Shown piece after piece: positions 25,707-33,935 of a stretch of DNA of 64,000 nucleotides. Made by a program: the position numbers and the translations under genes. This DNA is from Curtobacterium sp. MCJR17_020 (GTDB lineage Bacteria; Actinomycetota; Actinomycetes; Actinomycetales; Microbacteriaceae). The notes under the pieces are model-generated. The model saw nothing but the letters and a program-made list of their open reading frames with translations, searched no databases and had not been told where the DNA came from. The stretch spans positions 83,861 to 147,860 of the forward strand of contig NZ_CP126261.1 of NCBI RefSeq assembly GCF_003234365.2, in the 5' to 3' direction. Position 1 is the stretch's first letter, and each line of letters opens with the position of its first letter.

Positions 25707-25777
25707 CAGGTGGGGCCACTTATCTCCGACACAACCGCCCGGCGCGTCGGCAAGTGGAGCCACTCAACTCCGACAAA
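25707..25777. repeat. Second pair of IS-end-like repeats
   Basis: Two related 26-base units, at 25707-25732 and 25751-25777, share ccact and ctccgaca and are 44 bases apart. Read on the minus strand they begin TGTCGGAG and continue with AGTGG, like IS21-family ends. No transposase of that family is left here. Confidence 0.5.
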
Positions 25778-25844
25778 CCGGGTCCAAACAACGCTGACAG
25801 AGACACTCATCCTTGTCCTCCGACGCTGGCGTAACGTCCGATCC

Positions 25845-26132
25845 ATGTCAGGTGCCGGCGTTTCTTGCTTCCGGTGCGGGGCACCGCTCCCCGCCGACGC
25901 GGCGCGGTGCACCAGGTGCAGGACGCGGATCGGTTTCGCGGACGGAGCGCGGCCGACACCGCCAGTCCCGGTGCAGTGCGCGATGTGCAGCACCCTGCTC
26001 GATCCGCTGGCAGCGACGTGCCGGCGTTGTGGCGCGGTGCAGCCGCCGGCCGAGTGCCGGCACTGCGGATCGGCCATCCCACGCGACGGCCGTTACTGCG
26101 GAGAGTGCGGCCGAGAGCGATTCGGCATCTGA
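25845..26132 (+). CDS. Zinc-ribbon protein
   Basis: 95 residues from ATG 25845. Four CxxC-type knuckles pair into two double zinc ribbons: CFRCG / CTRC, CAMC / CRRCG, CRHCG / CGECG. This is the double-zinc-ribbon layout seen alone or at the N-terminus of regulators. There is no other domain. Partners unknown. Confidence 0.65.
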   Translation: MSGAGVSCFRCGAPLPADAARCTRCRTRIGFADGARPTPPVPVQCAMCSTLLDPLAATCRRCGAVQPPAECRHCGSAIPRDGRYCGECGRERFGI

Positions 26133-26470
26133 CGGCGGGGTATCCGCTTAGCTCAGCGCCGGCTCGGCCGTCTTGTGCGAGTACGAAACGGCAAGCCCCA
26201 TACGGCGGTGATTTCCTACAAGCCGCGGCCGCGACCGCCGAGCTGCAGTGACGTCGAGGAGGTCCTCGAGCGACGAGCTCGACGGCATAAGCGGATACGC
26301 CTCACCGCTTCTCGACGGCGCTGCTGGGGGCTTCCGTGGGTCGATCGACTCGGATACCCTGCCGTGGGGCTCGGTTAGAGCTTGCTCCTGTGTCCCCGGC
26401 TCGCCGTCCGTTCGCGGTGAGGTCGCGGCGGCGGTGCCGGACCAGTGGGGCACTGGCACCGCCGCCCGAT
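26133..26470. other. Intergenic region
   Basis: No gene with a credible start or product. It separates the zinc-ribbon gene from the convergent zinc-finger-like gene at 26471. Confidence 0.4.
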
Positions 26471-26683
26471 CTACTTCCGCCAGATCGCGTTCGCGGCTGC
26501 GTGCTCCGGGCAGAAGTCCCCGAGCCGGCGCGCACCCTCGCCGTGGTCGGCGGTGAGCCACCCATGTTCCCGCGCGACGGTGCGTGCGCCGTCGATGCTG
26601 TCGCCGGGGAAGTCCATCGGCGCGATGAACGCCCCACAGGGGCGGAAGTCGCACCGCACCACGACGGTCTGCATGGCGCTCAT
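26471..26683 (-). CDS. Small putative zinc-binding protein
   Basis: 70 residues from ATG 26683. CDFRPC near the start and FCPEH near the end give a possible zinc site, with GARTVAREHGWL between. Same layout as the protein at 1008-1235. In both, the space between the cysteine pair and the CPxH is similar. Function unknown. Confidence 0.6.
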   Translation of the reverse strand: MSAMQTVVVRCDFRPCGAFIAPMDFPGDSIDGARTVAREHGWLTADHGEGARRLGDFCPEHAAANAIWRK

Positions 26684-26736
26684 GGTCCTATCCTCTCGCC
26701 GGCTGCGGTGTCGGCGCTGGTTCGTACGATCCACTC

Positions 26737-27021
26737 GTGGGATCACGTCGACGGGACCGGTACACCGCGCCAGAAGATGCGCGGTTCTCGCTGCCCCCGG
26801 AGGCGATCGGCGCACCCATCGAGGGCGCCGGACGCCATCCCGTACGCGCGTGGGTGCTCCGGAACGATGGCACCCTGCATCGCGTCGAAGCGGTCGCGGT
26901 GTCGTCGACGCCGGACGCCGTGTGCGTCCGCTGGCGTGACGGCAAGCACATGGTCCAGTCGTGGGTGTGGCGCACCGCAGTGCGCCACCGTGCACGACCG
27001 GCAGCAGTGGACGCGGCCTGA
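26737..27021 (+). CDS. 94-residue hypothetical protein
   Basis: GTG 26737. A basic start, then RFSLPPEAIGAPIEGAG and a beta-rich second half AWVLRNDGTLHRVEAVAVSSTPDAVCVRW, probably a small beta-barrel. It is divergent from the zinc-binding protein at 26683, with 53 bases between. Confidence 0.55.
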   Translation: MGSRRRDRYTAPEDARFSLPPEAIGAPIEGAGRHPVRAWVLRNDGTLHRVEAVAVSSTPDAVCVRWRDGKHMVQSWVWRTAVRHRARPAAVDAA

Positions 27022-27182
27022 CGTAGAAGAGGGCCAGCAGCGCCGGCCCTCTTCGTGATCGTGCGGACGAGTGCCACGCCCTATTCCTCGGCGGACAACG
27101 CCGCCAGCGGTGACTTCGCCTGGATCAGGGTCCGAGCGAACTCCCGGAACCGGCGAGTGTGCTCCTTGTGGCCACTGGTGAG

Positions 27183-27368
27183 CTACCCGCCCTGCAACGC
27201 CACGAACAGCTCGCCGCCGTGTGTCAGGGTGACCCGGACCATCGTCCGGCGGTAGTCAACCTCGTGGGCGTCCAGCAGCTCCACGAGGGCAACCGCATCG
27301 GGATTGAGAATCCCGTAGCCCGCCTCGGCCCCCTGAGTTGCATCCGTGCACAACGTGACTTCGATCAT
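27183..27368 (-). CDS. 61-residue hypothetical protein
   Basis: ATG 27368. IEVTLCTDATQGAEAGYGIL, LVELLDAHEVDYRRTMVRVTLTHGGELFVALQGG: a compact alpha/beta pattern. It lies 40 bases downstream of ssb on the same strand and may share its transcript. Confidence 0.55.
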   Translation of the reverse strand: MIEVTLCTDATQGAEAGYGILNPDAVALVELLDAHEVDYRRTMVRVTLTHGGELFVALQGG

Positions 27369-27408
27369 TGGTTCTTCTCCAGTCTCGACCGGCGCTTGGT
27401 CGTGCAGC

Positions 27409-27801
27409 TCACGCGGGCTGTGCCGGCGCTTCCCGCTCCCACACCACGGCCGGCTCGTCGGGCTGCTCTTCCTGCTTGGCCGGCAGGTTCGGCATAATGC
27501 CGAACCGGTCGGCCCGCAGGATGCGGTTGTACTGCGTCGTGTCGCCGTTCTTCCACGACTCGGTATGTTCCTTGCCGACGACGATCACGCCGGTGCCCTT
27601 GCTGAGGTTCGTGGCGGCGCTCTCGCCGGTCTCGAACCACGCCTCGACCAGGTGCGTGGTGGGGGCGTCGTCGCTGACCCGCTTCCCCGACCGGTAGCTG
27701 CCGGTGTTCTCGACCACGCGGAACCTGGTCACCTTGGCCTTGCCGACGTCCTGCACAACAGGATCGGCGGCGAGGTGGCCCCACACGGTGCGCTCAGCCA
27801 T
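27409..27801 (-). CDS. ssb: Single-stranded DNA-binding protein
   Basis: 130 residues. An OB fold with TVWGHLAADPVVQDVGKAKVTRFRV, then GTGVIVVGKEHTESWKNG at residues 69-86. The C-terminus ends AQPA without the usual acidic DDDxPF tip that binds repair proteins, and the protein is shorter than chromosomal Ssb. That fits an accessory or plasmid-type SSB. It overlaps the gene at 27794 by eight bases. Confidence 0.8.
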   Translation of the reverse strand: MAERTVWGHLAADPVVQDVGKAKVTRFRVVENTGSYRSGKRVSDDAPTTHLVEAWFETGESAATNLSKGTGVIVVGKEHTESWKNGDTTQYNRILRADRFGIMPNLPAKQEEQPDEPAVVWEREAPAQPA

Positions 27802-27997
27802 TGGTCCGGTCCTTGCTTGGGATGGCCACGCCGGTGGCCACTTCGGGGTAGATGGGTTCGAGCGGCCGGACAGCGCGAACGAGCCGGGTCACGGCAAAGC
27901 GGATCGCGATACCGACCAGGGATGCAGAGATGATCAGTACGGCCGAGGCGATGAGTACGCCGGCGTTGTAGTCCTGGTCCGCGGTGAGGGCTGACGT
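27794..27997 (-). CDS. Small membrane protein, start unclear
   Basis: The frame ending at 27794 contains a helix (AGVLIASAVLIISASLVGIAI) and then RLVRAVRPLEPIYP and ends KDRTNG. No ATG, GTG or TTG lies in frame between the helix and the stop of the upstream gene at 28126, so either a rare start is used or the 5' part is damaged. It overlaps ssb by eight bases, which argues that it is real. Confidence 0.4.
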   Translation of the reverse strand, partial: TSALTADQDYNAGVLIASAVLIISASLVGIAIRFAVTRLVRAVRPLEPIYPEVATGVAIPSKDRTNG

Positions 27998-28125
27998 TCT
28001 GCGCCGCAGATTGCTCCTATCGGCTGGGGATCGGAGGACCAGCGTTGGGAAGGCGTTGCTCTGGCGAATGTGGCGACGGAGAAGGTTGCGGGGCTTCTTG
28101 TCGGCCGCATCGATGTTCGGTGCGG

Positions 28126-28623
28126 TCAGTTGAGGGTGCAGGTGTAGACACCGATGCCGATCAGGCCGGCGCTGACGCCTTGGGCACTGTTGGTGCTGAT
28201 GGCTGTCCAGGTTCCGAGGACTGTTTGGGCTTGGATGACGAAGGAGTTCAGTGAGACGAGGTTGCCGATCGCGCCGGCGGTGATGATGGTCCGGTAGCGG
28301 CCAGTGCTGTCGGGTCCGGTTGTGGTGGTACCGCTGGGGGTGATGATGTTGGCGAGTTCGTGGGTGACGGTGCCGGATGCGGCCCATTGCACGTTCCCGG
28401 CGGTGAGAGTGGGGACGGCGGTTGTGGCGTAGTGCCAGGTGACGGTGATGTCCCCTGCCGTGTTGCCGCAGCTATCGAAGGTAGGGGCGGGCAGCGTGGC
28501 CGCGGTGAATTGTGCGGCGGCCGTTTCGGTGTCGGTCCACGCCGCGGCGGTGCCCTGGGGTACGAGGAGTACCGCGGAGAGCAGCCCGGCGATGGTGGCG
28601 GCGGTCCAGCGTGCCCGGTTCAT
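28126..28623 (-). CDS. Exported protein with SipW-type signal peptide
   Basis: 165 residues. The signal (ATIAGLLSAVLLVPQGTAAAWTD) is of the alternate type found in camelysin/TasA-like proteins: a long hydrophobic stretch ending before AxWTD. The rest is beta-rich with two Cys (DSCGN, YTCTLN), possibly one disulfide. It overlaps the LAxTG gene upstream (ATGA) and is the fifth gene of the exported-protein operon (31143 to 28126). Confidence 0.65.
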   Translation of the reverse strand: MNRARWTAATIAGLLSAVLLVPQGTAAAWTDTETAAAQFTAATLPAPTFDSCGNTAGDITVTWHYATTAVPTLTAGNVQWAASGTVTHELANIITPSGTTTTGPDSTGRYRTIITAGAIGNLVSLNSFVIQAQTVLGTWTAISTNSAQGVSAGLIGIGVYTCTLN

Positions 28624-29297
28624 GGTCGCCGTCTCCGCGTGCGTCTTGGCGCGAGGCGTGCCAGAAGTGTCCCGGCGGTGACGCTCAGTGCGGCGGCCAG
28701 AGCGCAGAGGGTCAGGTGTGTTCCGGTGTAGGCGAGTGTCCCGGTCGGTGTTCGGGTGTTCCGTGCGGGGGTGGGGTCGTCTCCTGTCGCGGACAGCTTG
28801 ATGGTTACGGCGACCGTTTTGGGTCCCGCAGTTGAGACGGGTTGCGTGATCTGCGCGAGGAGGAACAGCTGTGCGGGGATGGTTATGGCTGCGGCGATTG
28901 GGGAAGCGGTGCCGGTGAGTTCGTTCATCGGAGTCGGCCGCACGATGCGGTGTTTCGTGGCGGGGCATGATGCCTGCTGCCATGCGGCGGTGCAGCTTGA
29001 AAGTGCGATTGTCAATGCGTGTGTGGGCGCGCCGGATGGTCCTGTTGCTGTCACGGCACCCAGCAGGGTTCGCACGGTGATCGGTGCTGTGGTGATTCCG
29101 ATCTCCCAATAGGCCGGCGACTTTGGCGCAACGGTCATGGTGACTGGGGTGCCCGAGAGCCGGAGTGCTCCGTGGATGTCCTTGGGTGTTTTCGGTTCGG
29201 CTGCTGCGGCGGTGGGGAGTCCGACGATTAGTAGTGCGAGCGCTATCCCGGCCCAGAGCGGTCCGGTCCGGTGCGGTGTTGCCGGCGCGGTGCTCAC
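28620..29297 (-). CDS. Cell-wall-anchored protein with LAxTG sorting signal
   Basis: 225 residues. Signal peptide at 1-33 (ALLIVGLPTAAAA). At the C-terminus LAYTG is followed by a hydrophobic stretch LTLCALAAALSVTAGTLL and a basic tail RRTRRRR: a complete sorting signal of the LAxTG class recognised by class E sortases. The middle part is beta-rich with one Cys pair. No sortase gene is in the window. It overlaps the signal-peptidase gene and the next gene by ATGA, so the order links anchored protein, peptidase and fibre-like subunits. Confidence 0.7.
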   Translation of the reverse strand: MSTAPATPHRTGPLWAGIALALLIVGLPTAAAAEPKTPKDIHGALRLSGTPVTMTVAPKSPAYWEIGITTAPITVRTLLGAVTATGPSGAPTHALTIALSSCTAAWQQASCPATKHRIVRPTPMNELTGTASPIAAAITIPAQLFLLAQITQPVSTAGPKTVAVTIKLSATGDDPTPARNTRTPTGTLAYTGTHLTLCALAAALSVTAGTLLARLAPRRTRRRRP

Positions 29298-29872
29298 GTG
29301 TCGCTGCGATCGTCGACGGTGTCTGGTGCGGGATTATCTGTGTCGGCGGCCTCGCGGTCGGGCCACAGGGACCACATGACGAGCGCGGCGACGCCGAGGG
29401 CGAGGCCGCCGACCACGGCGGGTTGTGACAGCCACACCACCGCGTACGCGAGGCGGGGAGCGGACCAGATGACCAGGCGCACGTGGCTCACCCGGTACGG
29501 GTTCGGGTCGGCTGCGTCATTCGCGTCGCCGCGCAACTGCAACGTCGCGGAACCGTCCGTGTTGGGTGTCACGGACACGACGCGGTGCGTGATGGGCAAC
29601 TGTCCGGCCCGGTCGACTGTGACGACCTGGCCGACGTGTGCTTCCGCGGCCGGGATCTGTTTCACGATCGCGAGGGACCCGGTCGGGATCGTGGGAGCCA
29701 TCGACCCGGTCCGGAACATGATCAAGGTGATGTGCAGCGTCAGCGCCAGGATCACGAGGATGATGCACACCGCACCACCCGCCGCTGCGACGTTGAACAG
29801 CAGCCCCCGGACCATCCGGAGCACACGCTCGCGGGGCCGTTGTTGCTGACGAGCTGGTGTCTGCGGGCTCAT
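29294..29872 (-). CDS. Signal peptidase I, SipW type
   Basis: 192 residues from ATG 29872, which overlaps the upstream stop (ATGA). An N-terminal membrane helix (about 30-50), then the nucleophile region RTGSMAPTIPTGSLAIV and the general-base region GQLPITHRVVSV, where His replaces the Lys of bacterial type I enzymes; this Ser-His layout is the archaeal/ER-like SipW class. A second helix is at about 160-178. It should process the SipW-type signal peptides of its neighbours. Confidence 0.8.
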   Translation of the reverse strand: MSPQTPARQQQRPRERVLRMVRGLLFNVAAAGGAVCIILVILALTLHITLIMFRTGSMAPTIPTGSLAIVKQIPAAEAHVGQVVTVDRAGQLPITHRVVSVTPNTDGSATLQLRGDANDAADPNPYRVSHVRLVIWSAPRLAYAVVWLSQPAVVGGLALGVAALVMWSLWPDREAADTDNPAPDTVDDRSDT

Positions 29873-30510
29873 GCGCTTGGCGGGTTTCCGGTGAGAGACC
29901 ATGTCGCGGTTGCGGTGGCGCCTTGCACCGTGCTGGGTGCGGTCGCGGGCAGTTGCACGATGAGGCAGTAGTACACCGCCGCTCCGGGTGCCCCAGCTGT
30001 CGCTGCGGGCAACGACCGCGTGTTCACCGGCACCGTCGACGCCAACCCAGTCACATACGTGGTTGTCGTGCCCGCGACCCAGGTACCCGAGCTACTCGGC
30101 GCGGACGTCGTCGTGCACCCGCCGACGGTATCGACGTACACCTTGTACGCCAGCGTCGACACCAGCGTGGCATTCCCCGCTGTCGCCGCGGACGACAACG
30201 ACACGGAGCCGCCAAGCGAACCGGCCGCGGCACGCACCACCAGCGGCGCGGCAACCGTCAACCCCGGATACATCGCTGCCGCGTCGAACGTCAACGATGC
30301 CGCCGAACCCGACGGGTGGTCAGCGAACGCTGCCCCATCGGTCGACGACTGCATCGCAAAACTCCCCGCCGTGAATGATCCCGTTCCATACTCCTGATCC
30401 GTCCACTGCGCTACCGTCCCCGGCACCGTGACACCGGCAACAAGCCCGAGTGCCAGGACACCACGCAGGAGAACAGACCACCGCCGGAAGCGGCGACGTG
30501 TTCCACGCAT
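29869..30510 (-). CDS. Exported SipW-dependent protein (fibre-subunit-like)
   Basis: 213 residues. Signal GVLALGLVAGVTVPGTVAQWTDQEY, the alternate-type signal with the WTD/E boundary, then TGSFTAGSF as in TasA/camelysin-like proteins. The rest is a Ser/Thr/Ala-rich beta domain with one Cys pair. It begins nine bases after the upstream gene's stop. Probable subunit of a surface fibre or a matrix protein, by family resemblance only. Confidence 0.7.
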   Translation of the reverse strand: MRGTRRRFRRWSVLLRGVLALGLVAGVTVPGTVAQWTDQEYGTGSFTAGSFAMQSSTDGAAFADHPSGSAASLTFDAAAMYPGLTVAAPLVVRAAAGSLGGSVSLSSAATAGNATLVSTLAYKVYVDTVGGCTTTSAPSSSGTWVAGTTTTYVTGLASTVPVNTRSLPAATAGAPGAAVYYCLIVQLPATAPSTVQGATATATWSLTGNPPSA

Positions 30511-30519
30511 GGCCGTCAG

Positions 30520-31143
30520 CTACTGCGACGCCGCCTGGAATTGCCACACCGCAGCACCCGTCTGTCCCGTGGCGAGATCAGCACCCGCGGTCACCACCAG
30601 ACACAGGAACTGCGGCGCGCCAGCCGTGTCCGCGGTTGCCGCCGCCAGATCGAACGTCGTATCGGCCGGCACCGTGTCGATCGCGGTGCCCTCAGGGACC
30701 ACCGACGTTCCCGCCGTGACGGCCGCAGCGTCGCACGTGAAGGAATCGACGGCGTAAATGCCGTAGGTCAAATCATCCACCGATCCGGTCGAGGTTCCCG
30801 CGGTCACCGTCACCGTTGCCGGCACCGTCGTCCCGGCAGCAAGCTCCACCGCATACGGGGAGTACGACACCATGTCTGGAGCTAACGACGCCGCGTTCAC
30901 ATCAAACGCCAACGCACCACCAGGGCTGGTCGCGTGGTCAGTGAATCCCTCGGCCGTGCTCACCTGACCCGCCAGCTCGAAGTCACCGCTCGAGGTGAAC
31001 GTGCCATGCGCGAACTCATCGTCCTGCCACGCCGCCAACGTCACGACCGCCCCGACACCGAGCACCAGCCCTCCGGCCAACACCGCCAGCACCGTCTTCC
31101 GCCGCCGACGATCTCCACGTTGCGGTTGCGTTGCTGTACTCAT
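30520..31143 (-). CDS. Exported SipW-dependent protein, first gene of operon
   Basis: 207 residues from ATG 31143. Signal TVLAVLAGGLVLGVGAVVTLAAWQDDEFAHGTF has the same boundary as the next gene. The beta-rich domain with the Cys pair (DSFTCDAA, QFLCLVV) has the same plan as the 29869-30510 protein, so the two are paralogues. The AT-richer leader at 31144-31260 probably holds the operon promoter. Confidence 0.7.
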   Translation of the reverse strand: MSTATQPQRGDRRRRKTVLAVLAGGLVLGVGAVVTLAAWQDDEFAHGTFTSSGDFELAGQVSTAEGFTDHATSPGGALAFDVNAASLAPDMVSYSPYAVELAAGTTVPATVTVTAGTSTGSVDDLTYGIYAVDSFTCDAAAVTAGTSVVPEGTAIDTVPADTTFDLAAATADTAGAPQFLCLVVTAGADLATGQTGAAVWQFQAASQ

Positions 31144-31329
31144 GAGAACCCCTGATCGGTAAAACGGAGACATCATCATCTCCTGGCTACCCCCGACGAT
31201 ACGCTCGTATAGCGAAAACCACGCCCCCCGGACGAGGCACATAATCTGCGCACCACACTTCATAGCGAGGCATCGTTTGTTCCGCCCCGGGTCTGATGGA
31301 GGCTCTCAATGCACGGGGGGATGAGAGTC

Positions 31330-31605
31330 ATGGGAGCACCGAGGAAGTACCCGGAGGAGCTTCGGGAACGAGCAATGAGGCTCGCGGTGGAAGCGCGCCG
31401 CGCCCCGAGTACCGAGGCGGCGCGTTGCGTCGGATCGGTGAGCAGCTAGGGATTAATCCGGAGACGCTGCGGAACTGGGTGCAGCAGGCCGACATCGATG
31501 CCGGCGACCGGCCTGGCGTGACCACGGACGACGCGGCCCGGATCGCGGAGTTGGAGCGTGAGGTCCGGGAGCTTCGCGCCGCACTCCAGTACCGGGAAAT
31601 ATCAC
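31330..31605 (+). pseudogene. IS3-family OrfA remnant
   Basis: GAPRKYPEELRERAMRLAVEA followed, after a frameshift near 31425, by RRIGEQLGINPETLRNWVQQ and IAELEREVRELRAA: the helix-turn-helix and leucine zipper of an IS3-family OrfA. It breaks off after ALQYR where the ANAILK segment is expected; OrfB is absent. The left end of the IS is probably near 31268. Confidence 0.75.
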
Positions 31606-31975
31606 TGATCTGTGGGGCGCAGCTACGGGGCCATCGGTGTTCCCCATTCTCGTCGCGGGACGTGGCCGCCATGCGTCCGGTTCGGGTCCGAACGCATGGC
31701 AGTTGTGGATTAGCGAGTCGTGTAGCCGCCGTTGGCGAAGATGGTCTGTCCGGTGATCCACCAGCCGCTGGTGGCTCCCGGCGCTGCTCGTGCTGGGACT
31801 CGTCGTGGCGGTGATCGCGGGAGCGCCGGCTCAAGGGTCGGGTGCGCGAGGCGGCGCCGGACGCCCGCGGGTGAGCTACCAGGCGCAGAAGGAAGTCGGC
31901 TCCGCTCGGGAGTCGACGTCCTTCGTACGATTCAGCGGGGTGCGCAGGTGACGAGGACCTTGCGCGGAGTCGCTG
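31606..31975. other. Junk region between IS remnant and SDR
   Basis: No intact gene. Contains an inverted SDR fragment (31709-31775) and a plus-strand stretch LLVLGLVVAVIAGAPA, then KEVGSARESTSFVRFSG ending at 31951, probably the tail of another decayed gene. Confidence 0.4.
31709..31775 (-). pseudogene. C-terminal fragment of a second SDR
   Basis: The minus strand encodes SGWWITGQTIFANGGYTTR and a TAA stop, identical in protein to the end of the SDR at 16222-16977 but with several synonymous differences. Even the trailing gccgccatgcg hairpin is similar. Everything upstream is lost. Confidence 0.7.
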
Positions 31976-32714
31976 TCACCATGTGAGCTGCGTGTCGTCT
32001 TCGAAGACCGCGCCGGTGGGCCCGTCAGCGGGGAGTGTGGCGAGGCGGACGGCGACGGCGGCGCCCTCATCGGGCGTGCGGGTACCGCGGAAGTTGTTGA
32101 AGTCGGTCGCGACGTGGCCCGGGGCCGCTCCGTTGATCTTCAACGCGGTTCCCGCGAACTCGCGGGCGTAGTGCACGGTCAGGGCATTGAGGGCGGTCTT
32201 CGAGCTCGAGTACACCATCGAGGGCTGGCCCGCCCAGGCCCCCTCCTCGCCGATCGAACCGCGCTTGCTCGTCACGTTCACGATCCGCGGTGCGTTCGCC
32301 TTCGTCAGCAGGGGCAGGAACGCACTGATCATCCGCACGACGCCGAAGACGTTGACCTCATAGACGTTCTTGAAGTCGTCGACGTTCTCCTCGCTCGGCT
32401 TCGGGAGATTCTCCGTCGACCGGAACGTGAGGGTGTTGCCCCCCGGCGTTGTTCACCAGGACGTCGAGGCGGCCGAACTCGGCTGCAACCTCCGCCGCGA
32501 GGGCGTTGATCTGTTCCTGGTTCGTCACGTCGAGGACGACCGGGCGTACGCCACCGTCGATGGTGTCGGCGGCTGCTTGGCCGACCTCGGCGCTTCGTGC
32601 ACCGAGGAGGACGGTGAAGCCTTCTCGTGCGAGGCCGCGAACGATCGCGATGCCGATGCCCTTGTTCCCACCGGTGACGAGGGCAATCTTCTGCGTGCTG
32701 CTCGGTGTTGTCAT
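31976..32714 (-). pseudogene. Frameshifted SDR oxidoreductase
   Basis: Start at ATG 32714: KIALVTGGNKGIGIAIVRGLA (TGxxxGIG cofactor motif) to LDVLVNNAGG, then the frame is lost at a run of six C near 32440. The rest continues in another frame: RMISAFLPLL, catalytic YSSSKTALN, and AAPGHVATDFN, ending TQLTW. Both halves are otherwise perfect SDR, so one indel in the C-run separates them. This is either a recent mutation, slippage at the run, or a sequence error. It is divergent from a MarR gene. Confidence 0.75.
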
Positions 32715-32731
32715 ATCAACAGCATGCGTCC

Positions 32732-32757
32732 ACTAGTGTTGATGCGTCAACACCAGT
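32732..32757. promoter_or_regulatory. MarR-type operator between SDR and marR
   Basis: actagtgttga (32732-32742), four bases, tcaacaccagt (32747-32757): inverted arms that match in ten of eleven positions. It lies midway between the divergent SDR and MarR starts and is the expected binding site. Confidence 0.7.
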
Positions 32758-32773
32758 CCCGTAGGTTGGTCGC

Positions 32774-33301
32774 ATGACCGTACCGCTGACTGAACAGGAA
32801 CAACGCCTCTGGCATGCGTGGAAGATCGCGGCGGACAAAGTCCGGCAGCGTGTGGCCGAGGACCTCAAGGCTGGTTCGGGGTTGTCCGATCAGGACTTCG
32901 GGATTCTGACCCGGCTGGCCGAGCTGGGAGGCGGCAAGCTTCGGCAGAACGACCTCGGCGCTCTGTTGCGGTGGGATCGCACTCGCCTCTCCCACCAACT
33001 CACGCGGATGGAGAACCGCGGACTCGTCAGCCGCAGCGCGGTCGACGGCGGCGTCCTCGTACGAGTCACGGACGAGGGCGTGCGCCTCGTGCGTGTGGCC
33101 CGTCCGATCCACGCAGCCGCGGTGCGGGAACACCTACTGCAGCGCACCGAGGGCATCGATCACGCCGCACTACTTCGGGCCCTTGAACAGCTCGCACTCG
33201 CCCCCGACCCCGTCTCGATAGCCGATCCGCTACCGAACACCGATGGGGACGAGAGCTGCCCGACTGTGGCGCCACGGAGTGACCGGTTGCGGCAACAGTG
33301 A
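32774..33301 (+). CDS. MarR-family regulator
   Basis: 175 residues. wHTH at about 45-110: GKLRQNDLGALLRWDRTRLSHQLTRMENRGLVSR, then the wing GGVLVRVTDEG. The last 35 residues (after ALEQLALAPDP) look like read-through into unrelated sequence: the motif tagccgatccgcta lies exactly here, at 33219, and the normal family end is near 33215. Probably represses the divergent SDR and itself. Confidence 0.8.
   Translation: MTVPLTEQEQRLWHAWKIAADKVRQRVAEDLKAGSGLSDQDFGILTRLAELGGGKLRQNDLGALLRWDRTRLSHQLTRMENRGLVSRSAVDGGVLVRVTDEGVRLVRVARPIHAAAVREHLLQRTEGIDHAALLRALEQLALAPDPVSIADPLPNTDGDESCPTVAPRSDRLRQQ
33219..33240. repeat. Recurrent tagccgatcSgcta motif
   Basis: tagccgatccgctaccgaacac. The 17 bases cgtctcgatagccgatc (33211-33227) recur identically at 34604-34620, and gctaccgaacac (33229-33240) recurs at 40765-40776. 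Further variants are at 24863, 40754 and 51721. The core is close to the perfect palindrome tagccgatcggcta. Confidence 0.5.
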
Positions 33302-33327
33302 CCACCAGGGGAACGATGTCCCCCGCC

Positions 33328-33903
33328 TCAGCGGCGTCCTCGAACACCGCTCGCGACCCGCAAGTGGCCTTCAACGCGTACCGCGAAGTCGGGACAACCT
33401 GCGTCAATGAGCGCTTGCTTCAGACTCTTCCGCTGTGGTTGCGAGTTCCAGTATTTGAGCTGCTTGAGCGCCACACTGCGCACACGATCCGGGACTGCAT
33501 CGTCGACGAGACAGAAGAAGTCGTCGCACGTATACACCTCGTAAGGGGCGCGGTCGTCTTCCGTAAATCCCTGATCCTCCGTGAGCAGAACGTCCGCCTG
33601 ACAGCCAACCGCGGCAGCGTGCACGTGGCGGTCGTCTGCGTCAGAGCCGGAGTAAGCAACGGAACCGTCGAAGTCTTGAAGCACCTCGTCAATTGACGCC
33701 AAGATCGCCTCACGAATGTGAACCGTCACCGCTCCGTCGGCGTCCCTCATGTGCCGCCGCAGCGTGTACAGTGCTTCGGCAAGAACATCCTCGGTTGTGT
33801 GCAGCTGGAACATCGCTGGGATCTCCGCGCGGAGCAGGCAAATCCAGTCGCGCAGCGTCCTACTCACGAACACGTTCGCGTCGACAAAGACTCGTTGCAC
33901 CAC
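33328..33903 (-). CDS. PIN-domain toxin
   Basis: 191 residues. Acidic PIN residues are in place: FVDANVF (Asp8), EDVLAEAL (Glu), SDADDRHV and the Asp of LLTEDQGF. Predicted Mg-dependent RNase of a type II toxin-antitoxin pair. The HTH gene at 33936-34376, 32 bases upstream, is the probable antitoxin. Confidence 0.75.
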   Translation of the reverse strand: MVQRVFVDANVFVSRTLRDWICLLRAEIPAMFQLHTTEDVLAEALYTLRRHMRDADGAVTVHIREAILASIDEVLQDFDGSVAYSGSDADDRHVHAAAVGCQADVLLTEDQGFTEDDRAPYEVYTCDDFFCLVDDAVPDRVRSVALKQLKYWNSQPQRKSLKQALIDAGCPDFAVRVEGHLRVASGVRGRR

Positions 33904-33935
33904 CGTCTAACCGTAATGGCGAACGCCCAATAACT

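Noticed and set aside
31221..31263. Possible fifth dif-like site (cacataatctgcgc)
   Set aside because: The reverse complement has TTATGTG but lacks the left arm and the spacing of the other four.
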